From NCBI GenBank assembly GCA_963971285.1, contig OZ020256.1:7194501-7258500 (forward strand): a DNA stretch of 64,000 bases, read 5' to 3'. The number at the start of each line of letters is the position of its first letter. The first letter of the stretch is position 1. The notes below the pieces were generated by a model that was not told the origin of the DNA, made no database searches, and saw only the letters and a program-made list of their open reading frames with translations. Below, piece by piece: positions 22,126 to 32,784 of the stretch. Both the position numbers and the translations under genes were made by a program. Source of the DNA: Astropecten irregularis (taxonomy: Eukaryota > Echinodermata > Asteroidea > Paxillosida > Astropectinidae).

Positions 22126-23780
22126 ACCAAACATAATTTCGGGAATAACACAAACAGATTTTGATTGCAAAAAATGATGTTCATGTATGACGTACAAGAA
22201 ATTATCTCGAGGATTTTCCGCTCCGCGGCTCGAAACCCCCCCCCCCCCCAAAAAAAAAAAACAGAAAAAAAAATGCAACGGGGACCGGGTGAGTGTCCCA
22301 ACTTGCAGGCCGCAAGGTCTTGCATCAAAAATGCTACACGTGGTGCGAGGACCGCAATGGTTATCACGGGCCCATGCCTCTGGCTGAATGCGTCGCAAGC
22401 CCCCACGTGCTGTGTCTCCACAGGTGGTAGGGCACCCGCATTTACTGGTATTTTACAAAATTCCAAATTTGGCATGTAAATGTTACTTTATCGCGTTGGA
22501 AATTCTTAATTTTAAAAAGGAAATACTCCGGTCGAACTGTTAAGCTTTGGTTAGCTTCGGTAAAAAAAACTAGCGATTAAACAAAAAGTTATATACTCAA
22601 TTTTGTATAGTAAAAAAAAAGTTTTTGAACGAAGGGAAGTGAAACTAACGCATGATCGCGTGGGTTTTTTTAATTAAAAATTGGACTCAGAAAACACACG
22701 TGACTTACGGTTTTCCGTGTTTATCATGAAAACGGATAAATTATACCGTTTATTTGTGTAAAAATGTTCTATTCTACTTTTGGAAGACCTTTCCAGTCAT
22801 GATAAAGGCAGGCATTGGCGCCAAAAAGCGCCAAAAAGCGCCAAAAAGCACCCACTAACGAGTCCGGCGTGTACCGGCAGACCAGACCAGACCAGACCAG
22901 ACCAGACCAGAGCAATTAGGAAGATCCTTTTGCAAGAAAACTGTTTACTACTAACATTACGTTTGAAAACAGTGATACAACAGTTTAACAGTTGGCACAA
23001 TATAGACTATAACTAAACACAAAACAATTATTAATCTAGTAAGAAACTTCCAGGGAGGAATTGAATCAAGGTTGTAGGGTCTGTGTTTTATTACTGTACA
23101 TCACCTTTCATCACATAGAGAATATCCATGGTAGCTGATGGCTGTCCAAAGTAAACATATTTGAAGCCATATAATGGGCCCAAAGTGCATTTTGAATTAT
23201 TGATAAATGCCACCCCAAGCTTTTGCTGAAATATATGATTGTTGCACTCTCATGAAAGGTATGATATATGTACAAGATAATGCGATTATTATGCAAAAGT
23301 CGTCATGAAAAATGTATTCTGTCATGGTACATGTCCCCCACTTCCTGGCTTGTGAAATACAAATTCTATATGAAAACAGGCAGAGGCGCCATTAGGAGTA
23401 TATACCCACAATAGAAAACTAATGACAACAAACCTAATGACTCCTCTCTTCCTGCAACATCACAAAGGGAAATTTATGGGCTGAATATTATTCCTGACAT
23501 GTAAAAGCTCGCCGATGTGTGAGGAATGGAACTCATTTATTTAATAAATGCAGCATTGAAATCCACACCACCAAGCGGGCTTCATTATTACGATTCTGAT
23601 TATATTGCCTATGAAGACGCTTTAAAATTATGTTTGAATTGATAGTTTTTTGGCAATAATGTAGCGAATTCTTGTTGTTGGTTGATCCAAAGAACCCTAC
23701 CACATCGAACTGAACTGAAACGAAAAAAAAAACTACTAACAGACAGTTTGAGCAAGAACTTATTAAGATAAGGCTTTTTT
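22126..23780. other. Unassigned stretch with short tandem repeats
   Basis: Contains a C/A homopolymer junction at 22237-22261, three 11-bp GCGCCAAAAAG units at 22818-22849 and six AGACC pentamers at about 22881-22910. No gene seen. The rest has no recognisable feature. Confidence 0.5.
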
Positions 23781-23807
23781 AGGTGTTCGGGTTCATGCCG
23801 AACACCT
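23781..23807. repeat. Isolated head-type hairpin
   Basis: AGGTGTTCGG, a 7-base loop, then CCGAACACCT: a perfect 10-bp stem. It is followed by a T-rich linker and at 23838-23860 by GCTTTTTCGC/GCGAAAAGC, one of the stems of the 20.4-21.0 kb array. A third stem sequence in the same arrangement supports a family. Confidence 0.75.
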
Positions 23808-23997
23808 ATTGTTATTGTTCGAGTTATATTTTTTTTTGCTTTTTCGCGTCTGCGAAAAGCCTCTGTTTTTGTTTCTGATGAACGGAAAAGCTATTGAGTT
23901 TGTTCGGATTTCACTTCTTCTTATCCTCAATTCCTGTAGACTTTGTACACAATTTTTTTCTGCCGCACTTTGGTCACTTTTAAACAGCCGATCTTAA

Positions 23998-24350
23998 AGG
24001 TAGTATCATACTTTAGTTAGAAACCAAAACAGAAATTTTTAAGATGTACGTATATCTTACAGGATATTAAGATGGTGGTGGTAGATACCGTTAAAACGTT
24101 TCCGCCTGAAATGGTGCATTTATCCAGAAATTAGTAAAACAACGACCGAAAATCTTTTCTGATCTTTTAAAAGATCAAAAAGAAAAAAGAAAAGAGTTAA
24201 TAAATACTTTAGCTGTTTTTCACCGTTTTCTCAAAAAGTGGGCACCGTATGGGACTGACATTTTCACAGATGACTGTTACTGTATCTTCCTTGATATTTT
24301 TGCCCGTGAATCTCTATATCTTTGATAAAAACCAAAGTATGATACTACCT
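23998..24350. mobile_element. TTAA-flanked MITE, 353 bp, reference copy
   Basis: Ends AGGTAGTATCATACTT and AAGTATGATACTACCT lie directly inside TTAA duplications (23994-23997 and 24351-24354). The paralogous sequence at 25321-25350 (CAGCCGATTTTAACAAAACTTGG) has a single TTAA and no element, which fixes the ends. Four-base TTAA targets and AGG/CCT-like ends point to piggyBac. No transposase. Confidence 0.9.
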
Positions 24351-24515
24351 TTAACCAAACTTGGTCTGAAGTCCATATAGGGTAGTTGTCTCCCGCATCT
24401 TTTCGTCATCATGACGTTATCAGGTGTCAAATTACGAGCGATTTGAATTTAATAATCAAAATCAACAAAAATCAACAAGAAATCAACCGTTTGAGATATT
24501 AAGTTGATTTTGTTC

Positions 24516-25070
24516 ACCAAAAGTGAATGTTAGGCAGAGTCTTTCTTTGGGACACATTTCTTGACCTCTGTGACCTCTACTTCCGATCAAACAGGAAGTG
24601 GCTCCTCATTTAAAAGTGGTAAGAGCTATGATCATGATTCTTTCACCAAAGGTCAATGTTAGGCAAGGTCTTTCATTTGTTTTACATTGTTTGACCTCTG
24701 TGACCTCTACTTCCGGTCAAACAGGAAGTAGCTCCTCATTTAAGAGTGGTAAGAGCTGTGATCTTGATTCTCTCACCAATAGTCAATGTTAGGCAAGGTC
24801 TTCCATTTGTGACACATTGCTTGACCTCTGTGACCTCTACTTCCGGTCAAACAGGAAGTAGCTCCTCATTTAAAAGTGGTAAGAGCTAGGATCATGATTC
24901 TTTCACCAAATATCAATGTAAGGCAAGCTCTTTCTTTGTGACACAATGTTTGACCTCTGTGACCCTACTTCCGGTCAAACAGGAAGTAGCTCCTACTTTA
25001 AAAGTTGTAAGGGCTAGGATCATGATTCTTTTGTCGAAAGTCGATGTTAGGCAAGGTCTTTCTTTGTGAC
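24516..25070. repeat. 130-bp tandem repeat, about 4.3 copies
   Basis: The phrase TGACCTCTGTGACCTCTAC recurs at 24562, 24692 and 24822 and with one base lost near 24950, giving a 129-130 bp period. Each unit also has ACTTCCGGTCAAACAGGAAGT and GGTAAGAGCT...GATCATGATTCT. On the minus strand the first phrase contains AGGTCA-CAG-AGGTCA. Confidence 0.85.
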
Positions 25071-25242
25071 ACAAATACGACCAATTCTTGTGAGTTTCTG
25101 ATTAAAGGTGCACACTTCAAATGTATAAAACATAAGATCATAATCAACTGTCTTTTTGTGTGTATAAGGTTATGACATTTTTTTCAATAAAAACGGAAAC
25201 GGAAAAGCCTTGTGTTCTGTTTTCAACAGACACAATCTCTAG

Positions 25243-25636
25243 TTTCCCACTTCCTCTTCTTGTCGCCAAAATTCCCATAGACAAAGCACAGGGGCATTCT
25301 GGACCCCACTTTGGTCACTTTTTAACAGCCGATTTTAACAAAACTTGGTCTGAAGGAAGTCCATATAGGGTAGTTGTCTCCCGAAACTTTTCGACATAAT
25401 GACGTCATGACGTGATTTTATATGAATTTTTTAATATGTCTCACAGCCCGTTAACTTTGTACACAGATTACGTGACAATATGGTCATGTACAAAACATAT
25501 GATCCTCGAATGACTCAACTCTCCCCATGCATGTACACTGCACTGTACGTACGTATTTCACTGCACTGTATGTGTATGGCATTCATAATAATGTCCGCGG
25601 ATTGCGTGACTCGATCAAAACTTCGTTTATAATCTG
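25243..25636. repeat. Repeat body paralogous to 23900-24420
   Basis: TTTGGTCACTTTTTAACAGCC and CCATATAGGGTAGTTGTCTCC match 23970-24390 without the MITE. It begins right after the CTAG tail at 25242 and leads into TGACGTCA at 25400. No ORF. Confidence 0.7.
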
Positions 25637-26605
25637 GCCATAGGCATTTTCATGTAAGACTTTTTATATATCGTTAAATACCAGCACCAAATATCGAAAT
25701 GGTCGATGTAGGTTGCCGTATTGTACCTCATTTTATGGGTCGCGTTAATATAAGCTATACATGTAGTACATGTACAACTTAATACTTGGGAAGAGTTGTA
25801 TGGAAAAGTGCAATGATCCATAATTTGTTTTTGTTTTTTGTACGTGGCAATATGATCAGTTTTACACATGAAAAAATTACATGACATATTGTCACGTCCT
25901 TTCCCCTAAACTTTAGTATCCGTTTATCAGAGTGATTTCATGTTCTCCATATAATTTTGTATAAATATTCTATTCCGTAGGCCTATTTCAATGCAAAATA
26001 CAGTCGGCTGGACGACCATTGTTAGTACTAGGTGGCCCGTTTTCAAGGCCGTTTTATAGTGGCAACCACCATGCACCGGCGGACCACGGTCGGTGGATGG
26101 GCGGCGTGCCGATGCCGCTTAGCCGCTGCTGATCCGCAGGCGGCCCGACTTTGACTTGCGCACTGGGTCGGGACGTGATGTCCGATTGACCGTTGACTCA
26201 AAACTATATTTTCCCTCATAGACAATGCACGTACGTCTTTTTTTATATCATTTTCAAATAGTTCAAACAATGTTTATAACACATAGAAGGAACGGCCGAT
26301 CGCCTCGAAAATTGGTAGGTTTGGGAAATAGAGGTTGGCGATTGTAATAATGAAGTCATAACAACTTGATCACTTAATTTTTTAATCTTTCTCATAAAAC
26401 ATTGTTTACAGTATGTAAAAATTACATGTTCATTGTCGAATCCGTATGTCTGTTGAATTTTCAGAATTATTTACAAAATGTTTGCGAATTGACGTAATGT
26501 TTGCGAGTTGACGTAATGTTTGCGAGTTGACGTAATGCTTGCGAGTTGACGCAATGTTTGCGAGTTGACGCAATGTTTGCGAGTTGACGTAATGTTTTCG
26601 ACAAA
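25637..26605. repeat. ~1-kb dispersed repeat, copy 2
   Basis: Second copy of 21034-22125. The copies differ by point changes and gaps; for example the region around 21730-21870 is shortened here. It ends with seven units of the 19-bp minisatellite (26477-26604). Confidence 0.85.
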
Positions 26606-26650
26606 AGGATTTTGAGGGCATGATTGATGAAACAATTTTCGAGGGGCCAT

Positions 26651-26990
26651 GGGCCGGGCCCGGACGTGATGTCAGATTGACCGTTGACTCAAACTATATT
26701 TTCCCTCATAGGCAATGCACGTACGTCTTTTTTTATATCATTTTCAAACAAAATCTTACTAGACCAGAATTCCATCGGTGTACATGTAAGTATTGTATGT
26801 CAAAGTATGTATACGGTCCACGGCATGCTCCTGTCAAGTTCATGCCGTACAACAATTTGTTGGTTTTTTTCTCACGCTACCCGATTGACATGAAAATAAT
26901 GGTCATAGTAAAATGGTACGATGTGACTCAATTCCCCTAAACATATGTGTAAAACATTGTATACAGTATGTAAAACTTACATTATTGCCA
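26651..26990. repeat. ~1-kb dispersed repeat, partial copy 3
   Basis: 26651-26755 (GGGCCCGGACGTGATGTC...) matches the middle, and 26870-26990 (CACGCTACCCGATTGACATG...) the later middle of copy 1. Rearranged and shorter. No gene between. Confidence 0.65.
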
Positions 26991-27610
26991 TAGACAATGC
27001 ATGCAAGTCTTTTTTTTATATTATTTACAAACCATAAAATCTTGGTTGCGGAGTATTGTATGTCATTTCATGGGTGCTCTTAAGCTTATAAATACATCTT
27101 AATAATAATAGATGAACTGCAATGATCCATGGATTTTTGTTTGTGAACAGAGTTTTGTATGATATGGTGATGGTCATTTATAAAACATACGATGTGTTAT
27201 TGGATCAATTCCCATATACACAACATGTACGTCTTTTCCCTGTGTAAAACATGTGATGACATGTAATGTCCGATGGATTCAAAATACAAAACTTCGTACA
27301 TGCATACATGTTGCCATACACGTAAATCTTTCATTTAAAAACGTGTAACGATCGATGTATGGCTGTGGAACCTTAGTTGTATGAAAAAAATATGGTCATC
27401 TATGAAATATACGATGTGTAGTTGAATTAATTCAAAAATGCAAACATCGTCATCATGACGTCATTAAAAATGCTGATGTGTATTACAAATAGTAATCAGT
27501 GTCTGATTTTCATGAAACCTGGTAGGTGCGATGTTTGTGCTACTCCAAGACTTAGCTGTTTCTGTGATGAACTTTTAGGAAAAAACGTAAATAAAGCAGT
27601 TTAATAAAGT
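26991..27610. repeat. Degenerate repeat body before tail 2
   Basis: GCCATAGACAATGCATGCAAG at 26986 again resembles the start of the 1-kb repeat body. A TGACGTCA lies at 27456-27463 and CATGAAACCTGGTAGGTG near 27511 matches the modular words of 27.7-28.4 kb. No coding region. Confidence 0.45.
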
Positions 27611-27652
27611 CGGAACAGCTCTGTGTTCGTCCACGAACACTTAAATGTCTAG
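27611..27652 (+). repeat. Tail 2: arm, hairpin, CTAG
   Basis: CGGAACAGCT (27611-27620), hairpin GTGTTCGT-cc-ACGAACAC (27623-27640), eight bases, then CTAG (27649-27652) and T. The arm is the complement of the AGCTGTTYCG heads. It is immediately followed by the head of the next element. Confidence 0.65.
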
Positions 27653-28637
27653 TTTAGCTGTTTCGCAAACCGCGGAACAGCTTTTGTTTTTCTTTCTTTT
27701 CTTTTTTTTATTCCACTTTTTTCCCATAGACTTCTACTATTGTGCCAATTCCGATCAACTTCATACTTAGCATATAGTTAGACCACCACCCCGAACAGTA
27801 TCCCGCGTATGTACGTGCACGTGCACAATTACGTAATCATAAAAGTGCAAATTTCAGGGCTCTTTATCTCCGGAACGGCAAGTCCGATGCAACTCAAACT
27901 TGGTATGTAAGTATATGGGGACATGTTATTTACAAAAATTGCAGTCACATGTTGATGACGTCATCGTGTGATTTTATACGAATTATTAAATTTTTGGACC
28001 TTTTCTTTGTATCTCATGAACGACAAATCGTATTTTCGAAATTGTTTCGGCATAATGTTTGTTAGGCTATATGCATATGCCAAAAAATACCAAAAAGTTG
28101 TGCCGTCATGATGACGTCATCAAAAAGCCGATTTTCAGATTCACACATAAGGGAATATCCGATGGTGATGAAACTTGGTGGGTAGGTAGGGAATGGTACT
28201 AATATCCCAAATGTGAAGTGTTGATATATTATAGTAGACGATACTGGCTATGAAAAAAATGTTAATGCTATGACGTCATCGGCTTTTTTTGTATCGATTT
28301 TTGAATAATTTATTTTGCAATTTTTTCACAGAAGCACATATAAGCTAATATCCGATCGTGATAAAGTAATAAGTTTGCTGTTTCCACCGCCCATAAGCAC
28401 TACCATACATACTATGCTCACTGGCCTATAGTAGACTGCCATTTCTGTGTTTTTTACGGCCGTCGTGTGTATGTATACGTGTATATTGATGGACGAGTGA
28501 CGACATTGCTCTTAATGTTCTTTACCTTGCTAGGCTATTTCTCTGTACTGGGCAAATAGTATACATGTTTAGTTTTTATATTTTACAAAACATACGCGAA
28601 ACAGCTCAGTGTTTGTTACCAACAAACACAGGTCTAG
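27653..28637 (+). mobile_element. Candidate hairpin-headed, hairpin-CTAG-tailed element 2 (about 985 bp)
   Basis: Head AGCTGTTTCGC/GCGGAACAGCT (27656-27682) plus T-rich linker and CCCATAGAC. The body repeats a module of TCTCCGGAACGG...CCGATG...AACTTGG...ATGACGTCATC. The tail has GCGAAACAGCT (28596-28606), the exact complement of the head arm, then hairpin GTGTTTGTT-acc-AACAAACAC (28609-28629), four bases and CTAG (28634-28637). This is the most complete example. The Helitron-like reading rests on the 3' hairpin plus CTAG followed by T; a Helitron 5' TC is not clear. No ORF. Confidence 0.55.
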
Positions 28638-29775
28638 TTATTTGTGTTTTTGTGTGAGCACTAGCTGTGAGACCTGATGCGGTTGATTGATGCAAGTGCA
28701 CATAATGGAATATTTAATTGAATTGTTTAAGTAGATGAGCGGTGGGAGTCTTCTGGCTCGATGGAGCTTGGGTTTTTGTGTTCTATTCTGGGTCAGCAGT
28801 TCAGCAGGTACATGATGGTGTCTGTATATACGGAGATGATGTAGTAAACAGACTGTATGCCTACAAGTTGTCGTTATAATAGGCAACCGAGACGCCATGT
28901 TGTGAAGTATCTGGCATATAGGGATGGATTCACATATAGCTGGCCTTCAGATCATGTTTGTCGCATAAGTCGACTGTTGACATCAAAATGTTATAGATGT
29001 GCACATAATTTCGTCAGCGTTTTCACGAAGAGCCACTTTGCCCACCTAGGCGTTGAAACATAGTTTTGAGAAAATCGGCTTTGAAGTTTGTTCCTTTTTA
29101 AATTGAATATTTCGCCCATTTTTAGAGGACATGTTGATTAATTTTTCATACCGGTTTCAAGCTGAAGACTTTCACTTGCACGACGTACTGTTTAAGAGTT
29201 GATATATTATAGAAGACGATACTGGCTATGAAAAAATGCTTATGCCAAGCGTTTTTTGCAGAGAACCAAATGCAAGCAATATACGGACTACAGTACAATT
29301 GGAAATTGGTAACCAGTGTTTGATACGCTAAACAATTTGCCTTCATAGAAATTCTGTGCACTTATTATCACCTGTCTCTAAATAATTATGCAATATGACA
29401 GAAAGGTTCAAGTGCCTTGTATGGAAACTGGAGAGGTCTGATATCTCAGGAAAATCCACACAGAGATAGAAGAAGACCTTGACGACTTTGCGAAATTGGT
29501 TTCAGTTGTGGTGTGATGCGCGGTAATGCACTTAAAATTCCGCCCAGTATATGCACAAACACGTTCGGTATACAAGAAGAGGGACACTCAAGGAATATTT
29601 ATGTAACCGTGAACTTGAAGAGGGCCATGATTATCTCGAAAGGAATCTCGAACGAAAATAAAAAACCAATACATGAACATGCTGTAGAATGAATGGATGT
29701 CACAATATTAAATTCTTTTTGCGTAACCATGCCATCAAAATTTTGTTTAAAATACTCAATCCAAAAAAAAAAATC
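28638..29775. other. Unassigned stretch
   Basis: No recognisable gene or repeat. A short match links 28223-28263 and 29206-29240 (ATATTATAG.AGACGATACTGGCTATGAAAAAA), suggesting that the preceding repeat body extends or was copied here. Confidence 0.45.
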
Positions 29776-29918
29776 TAGGGGTCGATTGCCCGAAGCCCTA
29801 CGATCGATCGTAACTCGAGTTACGAAGTATAAACCATCGTATCTTAAGTAGGGCTGCAATTCATCACAAGTCCTGCGATTGATCGAAAGCTACGATGGGT
29901 TTGGGAAATCGAACCAAG
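29776..29918. mobile_element. Short palindromic MITE, GGGGTCGATT type
   Basis: Begins AGGGGTCGATTGCCCG and ends near GGGAAATCGAACC, imperfect inverted ends, with internal CGATCGATCGTAACTCGAGTTACGA. The better copy is at 36806-36954. Superfamily not assigned. Confidence 0.5.
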
Positions 29919-31492
29919 AATGCTGTAACTGTATCTGATTAAATTTCGCTCTATGGCAGTCATCTACGACTACGAGGGATTTTGAGCAATTATTCTGTTG
30001 AAAAACCAGAGCACTACGTTTTCACGTCATCAGAATGCCCTTCCCAAACAAAGTTATCCACCGAAAATCGAATTACAAAGACAATAATCCTTCGTTATAA
30101 TGTTCTCATCTCAAGGTATGGAACGACTTTGCCAACACATGCACCTTAGGGACGACCAGTTAAAACTTATAGGAATCATTCTTGATTCAAGCCTACAACA
30201 TGTGTGCTACGGTCCTTGCTTGACTCAACACTCAAAATGTGACAAAGCTGTAGACTGAGAAGCCAGCACCGCAGTCTCACGTCATGTTCATCAAAGGGGG
30301 TGGGGTAGTGGGGTGGTGGAAAAGCGCGCGGGGAAGGGACAGGGGAAGTTCTTTCCATGCACTGGTTACCGAATGCGGTTTTTGCCATAGAAAAACCACC
30401 ACAGATAAGCCCGTTTCACACTACAGCAAAAAACAAGGGTCCCTTGTCACGAAAAACACATCGATGTGAAAAAATCACAAATCTGAGTAGTGAGAAAGCA
30501 ATCCATGTCACGAAAAAACAAGGGTCCCTTGTTAAAAATCACCGAGATCCAGACCTCCTCCAAAAAATCACATCGATGTTAAAAATCACACGTGTGAAAG
30601 TACGAACGATTCTTACATGGTGTTTCCGCAAACCGATCCACTAAATACCAATTGTCACCATGCAAGGCCTCAAATCTTTCTTTTATACCTTTTCTCGTCA
30701 AATAGAACACCGTATGAGCAAGAAAAAAAAGCAAGAAAGGGAAGCATAATTCTACAAATTACAAGACATTCATCAACGCATGCATTATGATTTAAAGTGC
30801 ACAATGTCTCAATCTTATTGGCTTGTCCTCTCTATTTATAAAAGAATGAATTATGCTTCCATTCGTCAGGATAAACTGCGGACAAACTTCAACAATGAGC
30901 CGTGAAGCTGACGAATGATGTCTGTTCTTCATTACCAATGCACCGTGCCCCAAACTCAACCGGCTTACCCACTGCAGAGGCAGAGCCAGCGCCTGGCCGA
31001 TGAGCCAACTCCTAATTATGATTATGGTATGATCATGATTGTAAGCAAATGAGCGGGCGATTAAGATAAATGACGAGCTGCTTTTTGTGCACAAAGCAAT
31101 TTTCCATCAGCGATGGACACAGGTTCGGATGTTTGTTTGTTAGTTTGCTTTAATGTTTTTTGGGTTGCGATACATCTTTGAAAATTGGGAAATTCTAACA
31201 CAATATAGTTGTCTCAATCTATTTATATCGGAACAACGCACAGAATGCGTAAAAGGAACATAACTGCGTACTCCGTATAAGCACTGAATATCTGGGGCCA
31301 ATTTCATAGGGCTGCTTAGCACAAAAAATCGCTAAGCATGACATTTCTGCCTTAATAAAAACAGGATTAATAACCAAATGTCCATGTGTTGTGTATCACT
31401 TGTGATTTTTCTTTGACTGTTGTTCGCTGGCCATGAATATCAAATGGAATTTGCAATAGTGGTTTGTTTTATTGGGCAAGCCATTTTTGTTT
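29919..31492. other. Mostly unassigned; two palindromic motif clusters
   Basis: 30424-30600 has ACAAGGGTCCCTTGT twice (about 30431 and 30519) and ACATCGATGT twice (about 30467 and 30570) between A-rich linkers. At 31294 a GGGGCCAATTTCATAGGGCT repeat end of a kind common near other MITEs here begins. No gene seen. Confidence 0.4.
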
Positions 31493-31735
31493 TAAGTCTC
31501 TATTAGTCTTGACTATTTATACAATGTGTATACTCCATCTCTTAATTTATTTTATTTCTGATATTTATCCAGGGTACTTATTCACCAAAGGGTGGTCTTC
31601 CATAAGGCCCTGACATAGGTTTAAAATGAAAACAGATTACATACAGACATTTAAATAATTACATAATTATAATCTCTCCATTATTTATCCATACATCCAT
31701 ATTTTCATAAGTTGCAGAAGCTCAATAAATTCACA
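31493..31735. repeat. Dispersed 240-bp repeat, copy 2
   Basis: Partner of 17893-18128 with about a dozen base differences. It is followed at 31748-31784 by AGAACAATATTAGAA and its complement, a strong AT hairpin, and then by the tRNA-derived tandem units. Confidence 0.7.
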
Positions 31736-31800
31736 ATATTAGAACATATTAGAACAATATTAGAAGCTTCTTCTAATATTGTTCTAATAAGTTCTAGTAT

Positions 31801-32755
31801 TAATATATTCGTGAAATAACCACAAGGGAAACTGACTGGGTTATTTTAAGTCATTGAAAAGTGAACAAAGAAAAATTGACTGGAGCGGGATTCGAACCGG
31901 CGACCTCCTGAATACCGTACAGGCGCTCTACCAACTGACCCATCCAGCCCTATGTTGGTGGTGACCCCAATAGTCAACTATCTTTGTTCGTTTGGCAGTC
32001 AGAAGCCATGAAACCACGCACACACCGCCACACCCCAGGGATCGTTTCAATGATACACGCAACAATGCTGCAACCTGGGAACGGCACATGGGGGATCACT
32101 CAAAGAGGATACGGCTTTTTTTAATTAATATATTCGTGAAATAACCACAAGGGAAACTGACTGAGTTATTTTAAGTCATTGAAAAGTGAACAAAGAAAAA
32201 TTGACTGGAGCGGGATTCGAACCGGCGACCTCCTGAATACCGTACAGGCGCTCTACCAACTGAGCCATCCAGCCCTATGTTGGTGGTGACCCCAATAGTC
32301 AACTATCTTTGTTCGTTTGGCAGTCAGAAGCCATGAAACCACGCACACACCGCCACACCCCAGGGATCGTTTCAATGATACACGCAACAATGCTGCAACC
32401 TGGGAACGGCACATGGGGGATCACTCAAAGAGGATACGGCTTTTTTTAATTAATATATTCGTGAAATAACCACAAGGGAAACTGACTGAGTTATTTTAAG
32501 TCATTGAAAAGTGAACAAAGAAAAATTGACTGGAGCGGGATTCGAACCGGCGACCTCCTGAATACCGTACAGGCGCTCTACCAACTGAGCCATCCAGCCC
32601 TATGTTGGTGGTGACCCCAAAAGTCAACTATCTTTGTTCGTTTGGCAGTCAAAAGCCAAAATCCCGCTCCAGTCAATTTTTCTTTGTTCACTTTTCAATG
32701 ACTTAAAATAACTCAGTCAGTTTCCCTTGTGGTTATTTCACGAATATATTAATTA
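31801..32755. repeat. Three tandem 325-bp tRNA-derived units plus an inverted fragment
   Basis: Units start at 31801, 32126 and 32451 (TAATATATTCGTGAAATAACC). In each, the minus strand has a tRNA-like region: TGGTAGAGCG-type A box and GGTTCGAATCC B box (about 31881-31950, 32207-32276, 32532-32601). The anticodon stem has a T-T mismatch and lacks U33, so this is not a working tRNA. Unit 3 breaks off near 32655 and is joined to an inverted copy of its own start (32657-32755). Units 1 and 2 are virtually identical over 325 bp. Confidence 0.85.
31881..31950 (-). ncRNA. tRNA-like sequence (SINE-type promoter boxes), first of three
   Basis: The minus strand can be laid out as acceptor GCTGGAT, D arm GTCAGTTGGTAGAGC, anticodon arm CCTGT-ACGGTAT-TCAGG and T arm around GGTTCGAATCC, but pairing is imperfect in the acceptor, anticodon and T stems. 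It is best regarded as a tRNA-derived RNA polymerase III promoter. The other two lie at about 32207-32276 and 32532-32601. Confidence 0.55.
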
Positions 32756-32784
32756 AAAAAAGCCGCATCCTCTTTGATAACAAA

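Larger units (their letters stand above)
23838..25242 (+). mobile_element. Candidate hairpin-headed, hairpin-CTAG-tailed element 1
   Basis: Starts with hairpin GCTTTTTCGC/GCGAAAAGC and a CTGTTTTTGTTTCTG linker. Ends with GGAAAAGCC (25201-25209, complement of GGCTTTTCC heads), the hairpin TGTGTTCTGT/ACAGACACA (25211-25234, one bulged base) and CTAG (25239-25242) followed by T. A 3' hairpin a few bases before CTRR is the signature of Helitrons. Inside are a TTAA MITE and a 130-bp tandem repeat. No Rep/helicase ORF, so it would be non-autonomous. The 5' boundary is an inference. Confidence 0.5.

Noticed and set aside
22881..22910. AGACC pentamer run as regulatory element
   Set aside because: Short simple repeat with no context to support function.
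31881..32601. Three functional tRNA genes on the minus strand
   Set aside because: The anticodon arm lacks U33 and has a mismatch, the T and acceptor stems are imperfect, and they sit inside a repeat found elsewhere. tRNA-derived repeat is the better call.
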